Shown: positions 45,391 to 55,828, counted from the first letter of the stretch. The stretch: DNA of 64,000 bases from Conexibacter arvalis (GCF_014199525.1 NZ_JACHNU010000002.1:168147-232146), one strand, 5' to 3'. Notes: generated from the letters alone by a model not told the origin. Made by a program: numbers and translations.

Positions 45391-46140
45391 ATGGCTCCGA
45401 TCTGCTCGCCGGGCGACCGCTCGCCCGCCGCGTCCCACGCGCGCGGCGCCGCCCCGCTGGGCACCGTCCTCGCCGTCCACGCCGGCCGTGTCGCGCCGCT
45501 GCCGTGGACCGGCGGCCGCACGATCGCGACGGCGATCGCCAAGCGGGCGGTCGAGGGGGCGGCGCGGGTCGGGACGCTGGGGATCGACGGCGACGAGCAG
45601 GGCGATCGGCGCAATCACGGCGGCCCCGACCAGGCGCTCTGTCTCTTCCCCTCCGAGCACTACGACCACTTCGCGCGGCTGCTCGGCCGCCCGCTCGAGC
45701 GGCCCGCCTTCGGCGAGAACCTGACCACGGCCGGGCTCTCCGAAGCGGCGCTGTGCATCGGCGACCGGCTCCGGATCGGGACGGTCGTGGCGGAGGTGTC
45801 GATGCCGCGCAGCCCCTGCTACCGCGTCGGCGCCCGCCACGGCGAGCGGCGCCTGCCGCTGTGGATGGAGCAGAGCGGCTTCACCGGCTGCTACCTGCGG
45901 GTCGTGGAGCCGGGCACGCTGCGCGCCGGCGACGCGATCGCGCTGCTCGACCGCCCCCATCCGCAGGCGACGATCGCGGAGGCCAACCGCGTCAAGAACC
46001 GCGACCGCACCGACCTCCCGGCGATCGGCGCGCTGCTCCTGCCGCAGCTGGGCGAGCGCTGGCGCAGACGGTTCGAGCGCCGCCTCGCCGGCGAGCTGGA
46101 GGACCCGACCGCCCGGCGCGAGGGGCCGCCCGCCGGATGA
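45391..46140 (+). CDS. MOSC-domain protein (YiiM-like)
   Basis: The 249-aa protein has a MOSC domain (about 20-175) with the conserved GIDGDEQGDRRNHGG and a cysteine in SPCYRVGARHG. A C-terminal three-helix part follows. YiiM-type members reduce N-hydroxylated bases together with molybdenum cofactor. GGGAG abuts the ATG at 45391; another start may be used. Its TGA lies inside a 49-nt palindrome. Confidence 0.85.
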   Translation: MAPICSPGDRSPAASHARGAAPLGTVLAVHAGRVAPLPWTGGRTIATAIAKRAVEGAARVGTLGIDGDEQGDRRNHGGPDQALCLFPSEHYDHFARLLGRPLERPAFGENLTTAGLSEAALCIGDRLRIGTVVAEVSMPRSPCYRVGARHGERRLPLWMEQSGFTGCYLRVVEPGTLRAGDAIALLDRPHPQATIAEANRVKNRDRTDLPAIGALLLPQLGERWRRRFERRLAGELEDPTARREGPPAG

Positions 46141-46184
46141 GGTGCGATCTCTGGTCGCTGAGCGACCGGAATTCGCACCTCATC
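46136..46184. repeat. 49-nt palindrome (copy 8) at the MOSC stop
   Basis: The outer arms GATGAGGTGCGA/TCGCACCTCATC are perfect, and the core is GGTCGCT-G-AGCGACC. It contains the stop codon of the MOSC gene and lies 72 nt before the SMC-operon start. Confidence 0.82.
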
Positions 46185-46256
46185 GCAGTGCGTCGCCGCC
46201 GCGGCCGGCCCCGCCGCGGCGCCGACCGCCCGGCCGGCTATCGTGCGCCGCCGCCG

Positions 46257-47822
46257 ATGACGCTCCCCCCGTCGACAGCGCCCTCCGAGCTCCTGCCGCC
46301 GCGCGCCGGAAGCTCCTTCGACGACGCCGTCGGGCGCCGCTCGCGCGCGCTGCTGTACGCGGCGCGGATCGGGCACATCGAGGAGGCGCGGCAGCGCAGC
46401 CAGGACCGGCGGCTGCAGCCCTACCGCGCGCCCGAGCTGGCGCTCCACGCGATCGACGCGGTCGCGGTGCGGATGGACCTCGAGTCCGGCGCGACGTGGG
46501 AGCAGGCGCGCGACGAGGTCGCCGCCCAGGCGGCCCGTCAACATCCCGACGGCGACCCGGCCGACCACCGTCACATGGCCGAATGGCTGCTGCGCCAGCT
46601 GACCGACGAGCACGACCACGAGTGGCTCGACGTCAGCGGCGGCGAGGCCGTCCGCCGCACCCACCGCGTCTTCCTCCTCTACGAGACCGAGCAGGCCGGG
46701 CTCCACCACCTGCGCGCCCGCGACCAGGCGATCAACGTGCTGGTCGACGCGCTCGACCTCGACATCGACTCGGCGCAGCTCGCCGCCGAGGCGCGGCTGG
46801 AGCACCTCGTGCGGCGCGGCCGCCACGACGACGCCTACCTCGCCGCGCGCGACAGCCGCATGCAGTCGATCCGCTTCATGGAGCAGGTCCGCGACGACCT
46901 GCGCGAAGCCGAGCGCGACCTGCGCAGCGAGCACTGGTCCTCCACCGTCTCCCCCCGTCTGACCGCCGCGCTCGACCACATCGTCGAGCGGATCGGCGCC
47001 GAGGAGCGGCTGAAGGAGCTGATCCACACCGCCGCCGACCGCGCCGAGGAGGACGACTTCCGCTGGATCCCCCGGACGGTCGAGCTGCTCGACGAATGCC
47101 TCGACCGCCACCAGGCGCTCCAGCAGGTGATCGCCGAGGCGCGCGACACCTTCCTGCTGGAGCAGCAGCGCCAGCACCTGCAGCCGCGCGCCCGCCGCGC
47201 CTTCGCCCATCCGGTCAACGACGTCCTCACGCGCGTGCTCGCGCGCGATTGCGGCGCCGCCGACGAGCTGCTGGCGGCGGTCGAGACCGCGCTCGGCGCC
47301 CGCGCGCCGCGGCTGCTGAGCGAGTGGGCCGGCGTCGACCTCCTCGCCGTCGAGCCCTCCGCGCCGGCCGAGCACGGCACCGAGGTGGCCGCGACCGAGC
47401 TGGCCCCGGACCGCGAGCCGCTGCTCTTCTCCGCCGATCAGGTCGCCGCCGCCGGCGCGCTGCTGGAGCAGGTCGGCGAGCAGCCGGTCGCGCTCGCGAG
47501 GCTGGCGCGCAGAGCCGGCGACCCGGCCGCCGCGCACGCGCTCGCGCTGCTCGCGCTCGCCCACCGGTCGCCGGAGCTGGGGACGCTGTTCGGCCAGGGC
47601 GCGACCTCGGCGCTGCTGACCGTTCCCGCCGACCACGACGACGCGATCTCCTCCCCCGCGCTGGTGCTCCGGCGCGTGGCGCTCGGGCCGCCGATGCAGG
47701 AGCCTGCCGACGACGACCGCGAGCGGGCCGAGCCGGGCGAGCGCGGCCCGGGCAGCGCCGCCGCCGGCCGCGCACCCGGCGCCGACGCGACGGCCGAGGA
47801 GCCGCTGGAGGCCGCCGCGTGA
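46257..47822 (+). CDS. Kleisin-like first gene of an SMC-type operon (JetA/MukF-like)
   Basis: The 521-aa product is largely helical. It has a conserved-looking early part (AARIGHIEEARQRSQDRRLQ), two long helices around EQVRDDLREAERDLRSEHWS, and a disordered acidic/Ala-rich C-terminus. Size, helical content and position ahead of a 253-aa winged-helix-like protein and a giant SMC ATPase match JetA or MukF kleisin subunits; I infer this role from order, not from a motif. The ATG at 46257 follows a TATCGT by 12 nt. The stop overlaps the next GTG (GTGA). Confidence 0.6.
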   Translation: MTLPPSTAPSELLPPRAGSSFDDAVGRRSRALLYAARIGHIEEARQRSQDRRLQPYRAPELALHAIDAVAVRMDLESGATWEQARDEVAAQAARQHPDGDPADHRHMAEWLLRQLTDEHDHEWLDVSGGEAVRRTHRVFLLYETEQAGLHHLRARDQAINVLVDALDLDIDSAQLAAEARLEHLVRRGRHDDAYLAARDSRMQSIRFMEQVRDDLREAERDLRSEHWSSTVSPRLTAALDHIVERIGAEERLKELIHTAADRAEEDDFRWIPRTVELLDECLDRHQALQQVIAEARDTFLLEQQRQHLQPRARRAFAHPVNDVLTRVLARDCGAADELLAAVETALGARAPRLLSEWAGVDLLAVEPSAPAEHGTEVAATELAPDREPLLFSADQVAAAGALLEQVGEQPVALARLARRAGDPAAAHALALLALAHRSPELGTLFGQGATSALLTVPADHDDAISSPALVLRRVALGPPMQEPADDDRERAEPGERGPGSAAAGRAPGADATAEEPLEAAA

Positions 47823-48580
47823 GCACGCCGACCGAGACCGCCCGCGACGCCGGCCAGCTCGTGCGGCTGTCGCTCGCCGCCCGCTCCGGCCCGCTGAGCG
47901 AGGAGCACGCGGCGCTGGTCGCCCGCTACCTCGCCGAGCCTGCCCTGCGCAGCGCGACCGAGGCGACGATCGACGGCCTCGGGCTGCGGCTGGTCGACGC
48001 CAGCGCACAGGGCGGCCTGCTGCTGACCTCGACGGGCTCGGACTCGCCGTTCCGGATGCGGCTGGCCGACTTCTTCCCGCGTCAGACGACGAGCGTGCAG
48101 AGACGGATGCTGCTCGCCTGCGCGATGGTCGCCTCCTTCGTCGCCTTCTTCCCCCGCCCCGAGGACCTCGAGGACAGCAACGAGCGGCTGCGCCGTCGCG
48201 ACGTCGACGACGTCGACCGGCTCGTGCGCGACGTCGCCGCGCGGCTCGACGCCGAGGCGAGAGAGCGCGGCGAGGAGCTCGACCCGCCGATCGACGAGCC
48301 CGACCTCGCGCGTGCCTGGACCGTCTGGCGCCAGACCTCCAACTCGAAGAAGACGGTCGACGGCCGCGAGCGCGAGGTCGGCACCCGCCAGATCGTCGTC
48401 CGCTGCCTCGACCTGCTCGCCGAGCAGGGCCTGCTGCGCACGATCGTCAAGGGCGAGACCTACGCCTCGACCCGCCGGATGCAGGCGATGGCGCGCGAGC
48501 TGGTCGGCTCGCTCGCGTGGTCGCAGGTCGCCGTCGCGCATCCGGGGACGCCGGAGCACGACGAGGAGGCCGCCCCGTGA
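47819..48580 (+). CDS. KITE-like second gene of the SMC-type operon (JetB/MukE-like)
   Basis: The 253-aa protein has the size and apparent winged-helix character of MukE/JetB KITE subunits: FADFFPRQTT-like text near residue 75, VQRRMLLACAMVASFVAFFPRP, then a C-terminal winged-helix-like part (QIVVRCLDLLAEQGLLRTIV). KITE dimers bind the kleisin and stimulate loop extrusion by the SMC. It overlaps both neighbours by 4 nt (GTGA), showing strict stoichiometric coupling. The assignment is by context plus general pattern. Confidence 0.6.
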   Translation: MSTPTETARDAGQLVRLSLAARSGPLSEEHAALVARYLAEPALRSATEATIDGLGLRLVDASAQGGLLLTSTGSDSPFRMRLADFFPRQTTSVQRRMLLACAMVASFVAFFPRPEDLEDSNERLRRRDVDDVDRLVRDVAARLDAEARERGEELDPPIDEPDLARAWTVWRQTSNSKKTVDGREREVGTRQIVVRCLDLLAEQGLLRTIVKGETYASTRRMQAMARELVGSLAWSQVAVAHPGTPEHDEEAAP

Positions 48581-51500
48581 ACTGGCGCATCCGCCGCGCG
48601 CGGCTGGAGGCGGCCGGCCCCGCCGACGCCCGCTACGACGACGTCACGCTCTCCTTCGCCGCCGACGGCCGCGCGGCCCCCAACGCGGTCGTGCTGCTGC
48701 GCAACGGCGGCGGCAAGTCGCTGCTGCTCCACCTGCTGTTCAAGTCGCTGCTGCCGCGCCGCAGCGACGGCACGAAGACCGCCGAGCAGCAGCGCGCGGC
48801 GCGTCCGGTCGTGCTCCCCGGCGAATGCGCGACGGTCGCGATCGAGTGGGAGCACCGCGACGACCCCGGCCGCCTGCTCGTCACCGGCCACAGCTTCGAG
48901 CGCGGCGACGGCGAGGAGTCGCGCTGGATCTTCGAGCCCCACGACGGGATCCTCACGCTCGACACGCTGCCGCTGCGCGACGGCAGACGGCGCCGCACCC
49001 GCGCCGGCCTGATCAGAGCGCTCGACGCGCTCTCCGACGGGCACCCGCGGCTCGGATTCCGCGTCGTCGCGGGCGTCAGAGCGTGGGAGGACGAGCTGCT
49101 CGGCGTCGGCATCGACCCGGCGATCCTCCGCTACCAGGCGCGCCTCAACCGCTCCGAGGGCGGCGACGACGACGAGCTGCGCTTCAACTCGCCGGAGGCG
49201 TTCGCCCGCTTCGTGCTCCAGATGGTGCTGGAGGACGAGCCGCTCGCGAAGCTGCAGCAGCAGGTCCAGACCCACGCCGACCAGCTCGCGCGGCGCGACG
49301 CGCTCGCCCGCGAGGCCGACTTCTGCCGCGACGTCGCCGGGCTGCTGCAGGAGCTGGCGGCCGCGCATGCCCGCGCCGAGGAGAGCGCCGTCGAGCAGGC
49401 CCGCGCCGAGGCGGCGCAGCGGCAGCTGGCGAGGGTCGTCGACGCCGCGATCGACGCCGGGATCGAGCGGCTCGACCGCCTCCGCCTCCAGCGCGAGCCG
49501 CTCGACCGGCAGCGCCGCAGACTGGAGGCCGACGAGCGCGACCTCGACGGCGAGACGCGGATCGTCCGCGCCCGCACCGAGCGGCTGCTCTCGGACGCCG
49601 CCGAGGCGGCGGTCCGCGAGGCGGCCGACGCCGCTCGCGCCGCCGACGCCGAGCACGCCGCGTGGCAGTTCGTCGAGACGCTCGCCGCGCTCTCGGAGAG
49701 CAAAGGCGAGCTGGCCGGCCTGGCCGAGCGGGTGCAGGCGCAGGAGCGCGGCGTCGCCGACGCGCGCGAGGAGCGCCGCACCGCCGCGCTCGCGCTCGCC
49801 GGCGCGCTGCTGCACGCCGCCGCCGCGCTCGACGGCGAGGCCGAGACGCTGCGCGAGCGGCTGGCGCGCGCCGAGGAGAGCCAGGACGAGCTGCGGCGGG
49901 AGAGCGAGGAGCTGTCGCGCCGCGCCGGCGAGCTGAAGCAGCGCCGCGGCACGCTCGAGGCCCAGCTCGACAACTTCGCGCGCGCGACCGAGCGACTGCG
50001 CGCCGACGAGCTGCTCGGCGACGGCGAACGGCCGTCGGCGGCCGTCGAGCGGTTCGAGGCCGAGCGCGAGGACCTGATCGGCCAGCGCCACGACCTCGAC
50101 GGCCGCATCGCGTCGCTGCGCGAGCGCCGCGAGCAGCAGACCGAGCGGCGCGAGGAGGCGCGCGCGAAGGCGGCCGAGCACGCCGCCGCCGCGCAGGAGC
50201 TGGAGCGCCGCCGCGACCAGGCGCTGGCGCGGATGCGCGGCGAGCTCGACGGCGCGATCCACGACGCGCTCGACGTGCCGGCGAGCTGGCAGCCGCTGGA
50301 GGAGCCGGCCGGCGCCGAGCTGGCGCTGGAGCGGGCGCGCGCCGCCGCCGACGCCCGCCGCGCGACGGTCGCCAACGAGATCGACGCCCGCGCCGCCGAC
50401 GAGCGCGCGCTGGAGCGCGACGGTCTGCTGGCGGTCGAGTCCGACGTCGAGCGGATCTGCGAGGAGCTCGAGGCGATGGGGATGCGCGCGCTGCCGGCGC
50501 TGCGCCACCTCGCCGAGACGCGCGGCGACGGCGACCGCGCCGCGTTGGAGGCGGCGATCGCCGCCCGCCCCGGAGCCGCCGCCGGCATCGTCCTGCTCGA
50601 CGGCGACCCGCACGAGGCGATCGTCGAGCTGCAGGCGGCGCGCGTGCGCCCGCCGCGCCGACCGCTGATCGTCGTCGCCGCCGCCGAGCTCGACGGCGCC
50701 GCCGCGACCGCCGCCGGCAGAAGACGCCGCAGCAGAGCGAGAAGCGGCGCGCCGGAGGGAGCGGCCGTCGTCCTCCCCGCCGCCGGCGCCTACGACCCCG
50801 AGGCGGCGGAGGCCGAGCGCGAGCAGATCGCGACCCGCCTCGCCGAGCTGAGAGCGGCGCGCGAGCAGCACCAGCGGCTGTCGGCCCAGCTCGGCCGGCT
50901 CGGCGCGATCGTCGCCGGCGAGGCGGAGGCGCTGCGCGGCCTGCTGCCGCCGAGCGGCCGCAACGAACGGCGGCTGCTGAACGCGCTCGCACGCGAGCTC
51001 GCCCGCCTCGAGGAACAGGCCGAGGCGGCGCGGACGCGCGCCGAGGAGCAGGAGCGGCTGCTGCGCGAGAGCGGCGAGACGCTCGCCGGACTGGAGTCGC
51101 GCCGCGTCGAGGTCGAGCAAGCCGAGCGCCGCTGCGAGCGGGCGCTGGAGCGGCTCGACGCCGTCGACGACCTCGACGTGCGCGCGCTGCGGGGCGAGTT
51201 CGAGCGGCTCGCCGCCCGCATCGACGAGCTGACCGCCGAGGCCGAGGGCGTCCGCCGCCGCCGCGACGAGACGATCCGCGACGCGAAGGGGCTGGAGGAC
51301 CGGCTCGCGACGCTGGAGGGCGAGGCGGCGACGCTGCGCCGCCGCGCCGCCGAGCTGCCGCTCGACGGCCGCGAGCCGGTCGCGGCCGAGGGGTCGCTGG
51401 CCGAGCTGAGCGAGCGGCTGCTGGTCGCCGAGCAGCTGCTGGAGTCGCGCATCTCCGACGGCGAGCTGCGCGCCCGCATGGCCGGCGCCGAGGCCCGCGC

Positions 51501-53229
51501 CGCGCGGCTGCGCGCCGATCTGGAGCGGGCCGGCGAGGCGGTCGTCGCGCGCGCCCGCCAGCTCGCCGGCTCGACCGCCGGGATCGACCCGGCGGCGCTC
51601 GCGCGCGGCCAGCGCGAGGCGAAGGAGGCATACGAGCGGGCGCTGCGCGAGCAGGGCGAGGCGGCGACCGTCGAGGGCCAGGCGGCCGAGCGGCTCTACG
51701 CCGCCAACGAGGCGCTGACGCCGGCCGACCGCACGCGCGAGCCGCGTCTGCTGAAGACGCTGACGCCCAAGGACCCCGCCCACGGCGCGGCCCTGCTCGG
51801 CGAGCTGAACGAGCTGCGCGCGGCGCGCGAGGCCGAGGTCGCCGACAACCGCGCCAAGCTCGCCGACAGCGACGAGCGGATCGCGACCGAGGAGGAGCTG
51901 CTCGCCGAGCTGCGCGCCGGCCGCGGCCGCCTGGCCGTCGACGAGCGCGCCCGCGTGCGGCCGGCGACCGCGGCCGGCGCGGCGCGCGGCCATGCCGCGG
52001 CGGCGCACGGCGATGCGGCGGCGGCGCACGGCGATGCGGCGGCGGCACACGGCGATGCGGGTGCGACCAGCCGCACCGGCGCGCGCAGCGCCGCCGCGGC
52101 GGGGTCGCGGGCGAGCGAGCCGCGCGCGTTCGTCGGCGAGCTGCCGGCGTGGGTCCGGCGCCGCGACCGGATCCACGAGCAGGTGACCGAGGCGGTCGCG
52201 GCGGTCGAGGCGGCGACGCGCGCCCACGGCGAGTCGCGCCGCCTGCTGCAGGAGCGGCTGCGGGCGCTCGCCGACGCGGTCGCTGCCGCCGACGAGCGGA
52301 TCCCCGCCGGGATCACCGCCCCGCTGCGCGCCGGTGAGGCGCTCGCGCCCGACGCCGCGCGGCTGGAGGGCGAGCTGCGCACCCGCGCCGGCGAGCTCGA
52401 CCGCACCGTCGGCGAGCTGGAGCGCCACCGCCAGGCGCTGGTCGCGCAGCTGCTGGCAGTCGGGGCAGAGGGCGTCCGGAAGCTCGACCGTGTCGCCGCC
52501 GCGACGACCCTCCCGCGCGAGGAGGCGCTCGGCGCCTGGTCCGGGAAGCAGTTCGCGCGCGTCCGCCACACGGTGCTGACCGACGACGCCGCCCGCCACA
52601 CGCAGCTCGGCCGCGTGCTCGACGCGGCCGTCGAGGGCAACGCGAGACGGCGCGGCCTCGACCTCGCCTTCGCCGCGACGATGGCGCTGCTGCAGGACGG
52701 CCTCGAGGTGACGGTGCTGAAGCCCCATCCCCAGCCCGACGGCCAGTACCACCCGATCGAGGTCGTCGGCCCGGAGTTCTCCGGCGGCGAGGAGCTGACG
52801 ATCAAGCTCGTGCTGTTCTGCGCGGTGTCGGCGGTCCGGACCGCGGAGCGCGCCGGCCGCTCGGCCGCCGGCCGCCGCGCCGGCCCGCTGCTGATCGACA
52901 ACCCGATCGGCACCGCCAGCCGCGAGTCGCTCGTCGACCTCCAGCTGCGCCTCGCCCGCCACCTCGACGCCCAGTTCATCCCGTTCACCGGGCTGGAGGG
53001 CGAGCTGAACGTGACCGGCCGCTTCGCCGCCGTCGTCGCGCTCACCAACGACAAGGACCTGCTCGGCGGCATGCGCTACGTCAAGCCGGTCGGCGGCGAC
53101 GGCAGGGCGCCGATCCTGCCGCCCCGCCCCGACGACACGCCCGACGGCGCCGCGCTCGTCACCGCCGTCAGCTACACCCCGCGCGTCGACGTCGCCGCCC
53201 TCGCCGACGCCGCCCGCGGCGAAGGCTGA
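48577..53229 (+). CDS. Giant SMC/MukB/JetC-like coiled-coil ATPase
   Basis: The 1550-aa protein has the SMC plan. The N-terminal ATPase half has a Walker A-like LLRNGGGKSLLLHLL (Lys47, Ser48; the first Gly of GxxxxGKS is replaced). A coiled coil of about 1100 residues (about 235-1330) is Arg/Glu/Ala-rich, and the C-terminal half has the signature EFSGGEEL near residue 1403 and Walker B PLLIDNPIG near 1437. A GDAAAAH repeat (about 1138-1162) interrupts the coil. It should dimerise and act on DNA, as condensin or as plasmid/phage defence (Wadjet type). No TOPRIM nuclease gene (JetD/MksG) is adjacent. Confidence 0.8.
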   Translation: MNWRIRRARLEAAGPADARYDDVTLSFAADGRAAPNAVVLLRNGGGKSLLLHLLFKSLLPRRSDGTKTAEQQRAARPVVLPGECATVAIEWEHRDDPGRLLVTGHSFERGDGEESRWIFEPHDGILTLDTLPLRDGRRRRTRAGLIRALDALSDGHPRLGFRVVAGVRAWEDELLGVGIDPAILRYQARLNRSEGGDDDELRFNSPEAFARFVLQMVLEDEPLAKLQQQVQTHADQLARRDALAREADFCRDVAGLLQELAAAHARAEESAVEQARAEAAQRQLARVVDAAIDAGIERLDRLRLQREPLDRQRRRLEADERDLDGETRIVRARTERLLSDAAEAAVREAADAARAADAEHAAWQFVETLAALSESKGELAGLAERVQAQERGVADAREERRTAALALAGALLHAAAALDGEAETLRERLARAEESQDELRRESEELSRRAGELKQRRGTLEAQLDNFARATERLRADELLGDGERPSAAVERFEAEREDLIGQRHDLDGRIASLRERREQQTERREEARAKAAEHAAAAQELERRRDQALARMRGELDGAIHDALDVPASWQPLEEPAGAELALERARAAADARRATVANEIDARAADERALERDGLLAVESDVERICEELEAMGMRALPALRHLAETRGDGDRAALEAAIAARPGAAAGIVLLDGDPHEAIVELQAARVRPPRRPLIVVAAAELDGAAATAAGRRRRSRARSGAPEGAAVVLPAAGAYDPEAAEAEREQIATRLAELRAAREQHQRLSAQLGRLGAIVAGEAEALRGLLPPSGRNERRLLNALARELARLEEQAEAARTRAEEQERLLRESGETLAGLESRRVEVEQAERRCERALERLDAVDDLDVRALRGEFERLAARIDELTAEAEGVRRRRDETIRDAKGLEDRLATLEGEAATLRRRAAELPLDGREPVAAEGSLAELSERLLVAEQLLESRISDGELRARMAGAEARAARLRADLERAGEAVVARARQLAGSTAGIDPAALARGQREAKEAYERALREQGEAATVEGQAAERLYAANEALTPADRTREPRLLKTLTPKDPAHGAALLGELNELRAAREAEVADNRAKLADSDERIATEEELLAELRAGRGRLAVDERARVRPATAAGAARGHAAAAHGDAAAAHGDAAAAHGDAGATSRTGARSAAAAGSRASEPRAFVGELPAWVRRRDRIHEQVTEAVAAVEAATRAHGESRRLLQERLRALADAVAAADERIPAGITAPLRAGEALAPDAARLEGELRTRAGELDRTVGELERHRQALVAQLLAVGAEGVRKLDRVAAATTLPREEALGAWSGKQFARVRHTVLTDDAARHTQLGRVLDAAVEGNARRRGLDLAFAATMALLQDGLEVTVLKPHPQPDGQYHPIEVVGPEFSGGEELTIKLVLFCAVSAVRTAERAGRSAAGRRAGPLLIDNPIGTASRESLVDLQLRLARHLDAQFIPFTGLEGELNVTGRFAAVVALTNDKDLLGGMRYVKPVGGDGRAPILPPRPDDTPDGAALVTAVSYTPRVDVAALADAARGEG

Positions 53230-53263
53230 CCCGCAGCCCACGGCCGCGCCACCGCAGCCGGCC

Positions 53264-53312
53264 GAGGAGTGGCGTCTTGGGGGTGCATATCACCCCCAGA
53301 ACGCCACTCCCC
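53264..53312. repeat. 49-nt palindrome (copy 9, GAGGAGTGGCG type)
   Basis: The arms GAGGAGTGGCGTCTTGGGGG and CCCCCAGAACGCCACTCCCC pair almost perfectly around CATAT. It is closely related to the 15306-15354 copy. It lies 34 nt after the SMC gene and closes the operon on the other side from copy 8. Confidence 0.83.
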
Positions 53313-53329
53313 GCTCGCGGCCCGCGGCA

Positions 53330-53360
<31 letters not shown>

Positions 53361-53376
53361 GCGGCGGGCGCTCGCG

Positions 53377-53778
53377 TCAGCGGCCGCGGCCGCGCAGCCG
53401 CTCCATCCGCCGGCGGTCGCGCTTGGTGGGGCGGCCGCCGCCGTCGGGGAGCTGCTGCTGGGCGGCGAGGCGGCGCTGCTCGAGCACCCGCTCGCGCAGC
53501 GCGACCGACTCCTCGGACTCCTCGTAGAGCTGCTGCGCGACCGGCGCCGGGCCGCGCATCTTCATCGTCCCGCGGATCGTCACGGTGGTCCGCAGCTCCC
53601 CGCTGCGGAACTCCAGCTCGTCGCCGGGCCGGACCTCCTTGGAGGGCTTGACCTGGGCGCCGTTGACCGAGACGCGGCCGGCCTTGACCGCCTCCGCGCC
53701 GAGCGCGCGCGTCTTCACCAGGCGCGCGACCCACAGCCATCTGTCGACCCGCTGGGGCTCGGTGAGCAGCTCGTGCAC
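53377..53778 (-). CDS. S4 RNA-binding protein (heat-shock protein 15-like)
   Basis: The 133-aa protein has an S4 domain at the start (RVDRWLWVARLVKTRALGAE, then VSVNGAQVKPSKEVRPGD) and a basic C-terminus (GRPTKRDRRRMERLRG). Hsp15-type proteins bind stalled 50S subunits carrying peptidyl-tRNA. The GTG at 53778 gives MHELLTEPQRVDRWLW. It converges with the SMC operon and is not part of it. Confidence 0.88.
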   Translation of the reverse strand: MHELLTEPQRVDRWLWVARLVKTRALGAEAVKAGRVSVNGAQVKPSKEVRPGDELEFRSGELRTTVTIRGTMKMRGPAPVAQQLYEESEESVALRERVLEQRRLAAQQQLPDGGGRPTKRDRRRMERLRGRGR

Positions 53779-53792
53779 GAGGCGGATCGTAG

Positions 53793-55061
<1,269 letters not shown>

Positions 55062-55076
55062 CCGCCGCGACCGCCC

Positions 55077-55097
55077 GGCGCCGCCGCGCGCGGCGCC
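55077..55097 (+). terminator. Hairpin after serC
   Basis: GGCGCCGC and GCGGCGCC pair around a 5-nt loop, 15 nt after the stop. No U-tract follows. Confidence 0.4.
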
Positions 55098-55269
55098 GCG
55101 GCCGCACACTGAACCCGCGCGCCGCCGCTTCGCCGCACCGCGCCCGTCGCCCAACGCCGCCGCCACGCCGCCGCGACCCCCGCGCCGCCGCCTGCGCGCC
55201 ACCTCGCCGGTGCGCCGGATCGGCGGCGCGGCGCTTGCTCGGCCGCGCCGTAGGGCAGATCTCTCGGCG

Positions 55270-55821
55270 ATGGCCCGTCCCGCGACCGCCGCCGCGCTGC
55301 TCGCCGCGACCGCCCTCGCGCTCTCGCTGGCCGGCGCGACCGCCGGCTGCGGCGGCGACGGCGCCACGACGATCACCGTCCCCGACTCCGGGGAGCGCGG
55401 CACGATGCCGGGCGCGACGGTGCCACGGTCGGTCGACCCGGCCGACGAGCGCGCGATCCGCACCTGGGCCGACACGCTGCGGCGCGGCGACGTCGCCGGC
55501 GCCGCCCGCTCCTTCGCGCGCGGGAGCCGCGTCGTCAACGGCGGCCGGCCGCTGCTGCTCGACAGCCGCGCCGACGCGCTCGCCTTCAACCGCTCGCTGC
55601 CGTGCGGCGCGGTCGTCACCGCGGTCGAGCCGAGCGCCCACGGCTTCGTGCTCGCGACCTTCCGCCTCACCGAGCGCCCCGGCCCCGGCGACTGCGGCGA
55701 CGGGACCGGCCGCACCGCGCGCGTCGCGGTGCGGGTCGACGAGGGCCGCATCAGCGACTGGATCCGGCTGGAGGAGATCCCGCAGACCCCGGAGGACGAC
55801 GCGCCGGGCAGCCCGGCGTAG
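55270..55821 (+). CDS. Lipoprotein of unknown function
   Basis: The 183-aa product has a signal helix and a lipobox-like ATAGC, so it is probably a lipid-anchored surface protein. The mature part has a helix (DERAIRTWADTLRRGDVAGA) and a beta-rich domain with two cysteines (LPCGAVVTAVEPSA, GPGDCGDG), resembling SnoaL/NTF2-like folds. Family not certain. It converges with hipA. Confidence 0.72.
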   Translation: MARPATAAALLAATALALSLAGATAGCGGDGATTITVPDSGERGTMPGATVPRSVDPADERAIRTWADTLRRGDVAGAARSFARGSRVVNGGRPLLLDSRADALAFNRSLPCGAVVTAVEPSAHGFVLATFRLTERPGPGDCGDGTGRTARVAVRVDEGRISDWIRLEEIPQTPEDDAPGSPA

Positions 55822-55828
55822 GCGACCC

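Noticed and set aside
48460-53241. A 1593-codon open frame on the minus strand opposite the SMC-like gene
   Set aside because: It is the shadow of the plus-strand gene: its protein text is Arg/Gly/Ala noise without motifs, while the plus strand has Walker A, coiled coil and signature in order.
53377-53778. Candidate fourth gene (JetD/MksG-like) of the SMC operon
   Set aside because: It lies on the opposite strand and encodes an S4 RNA-binding protein, not a TOPRIM nuclease.
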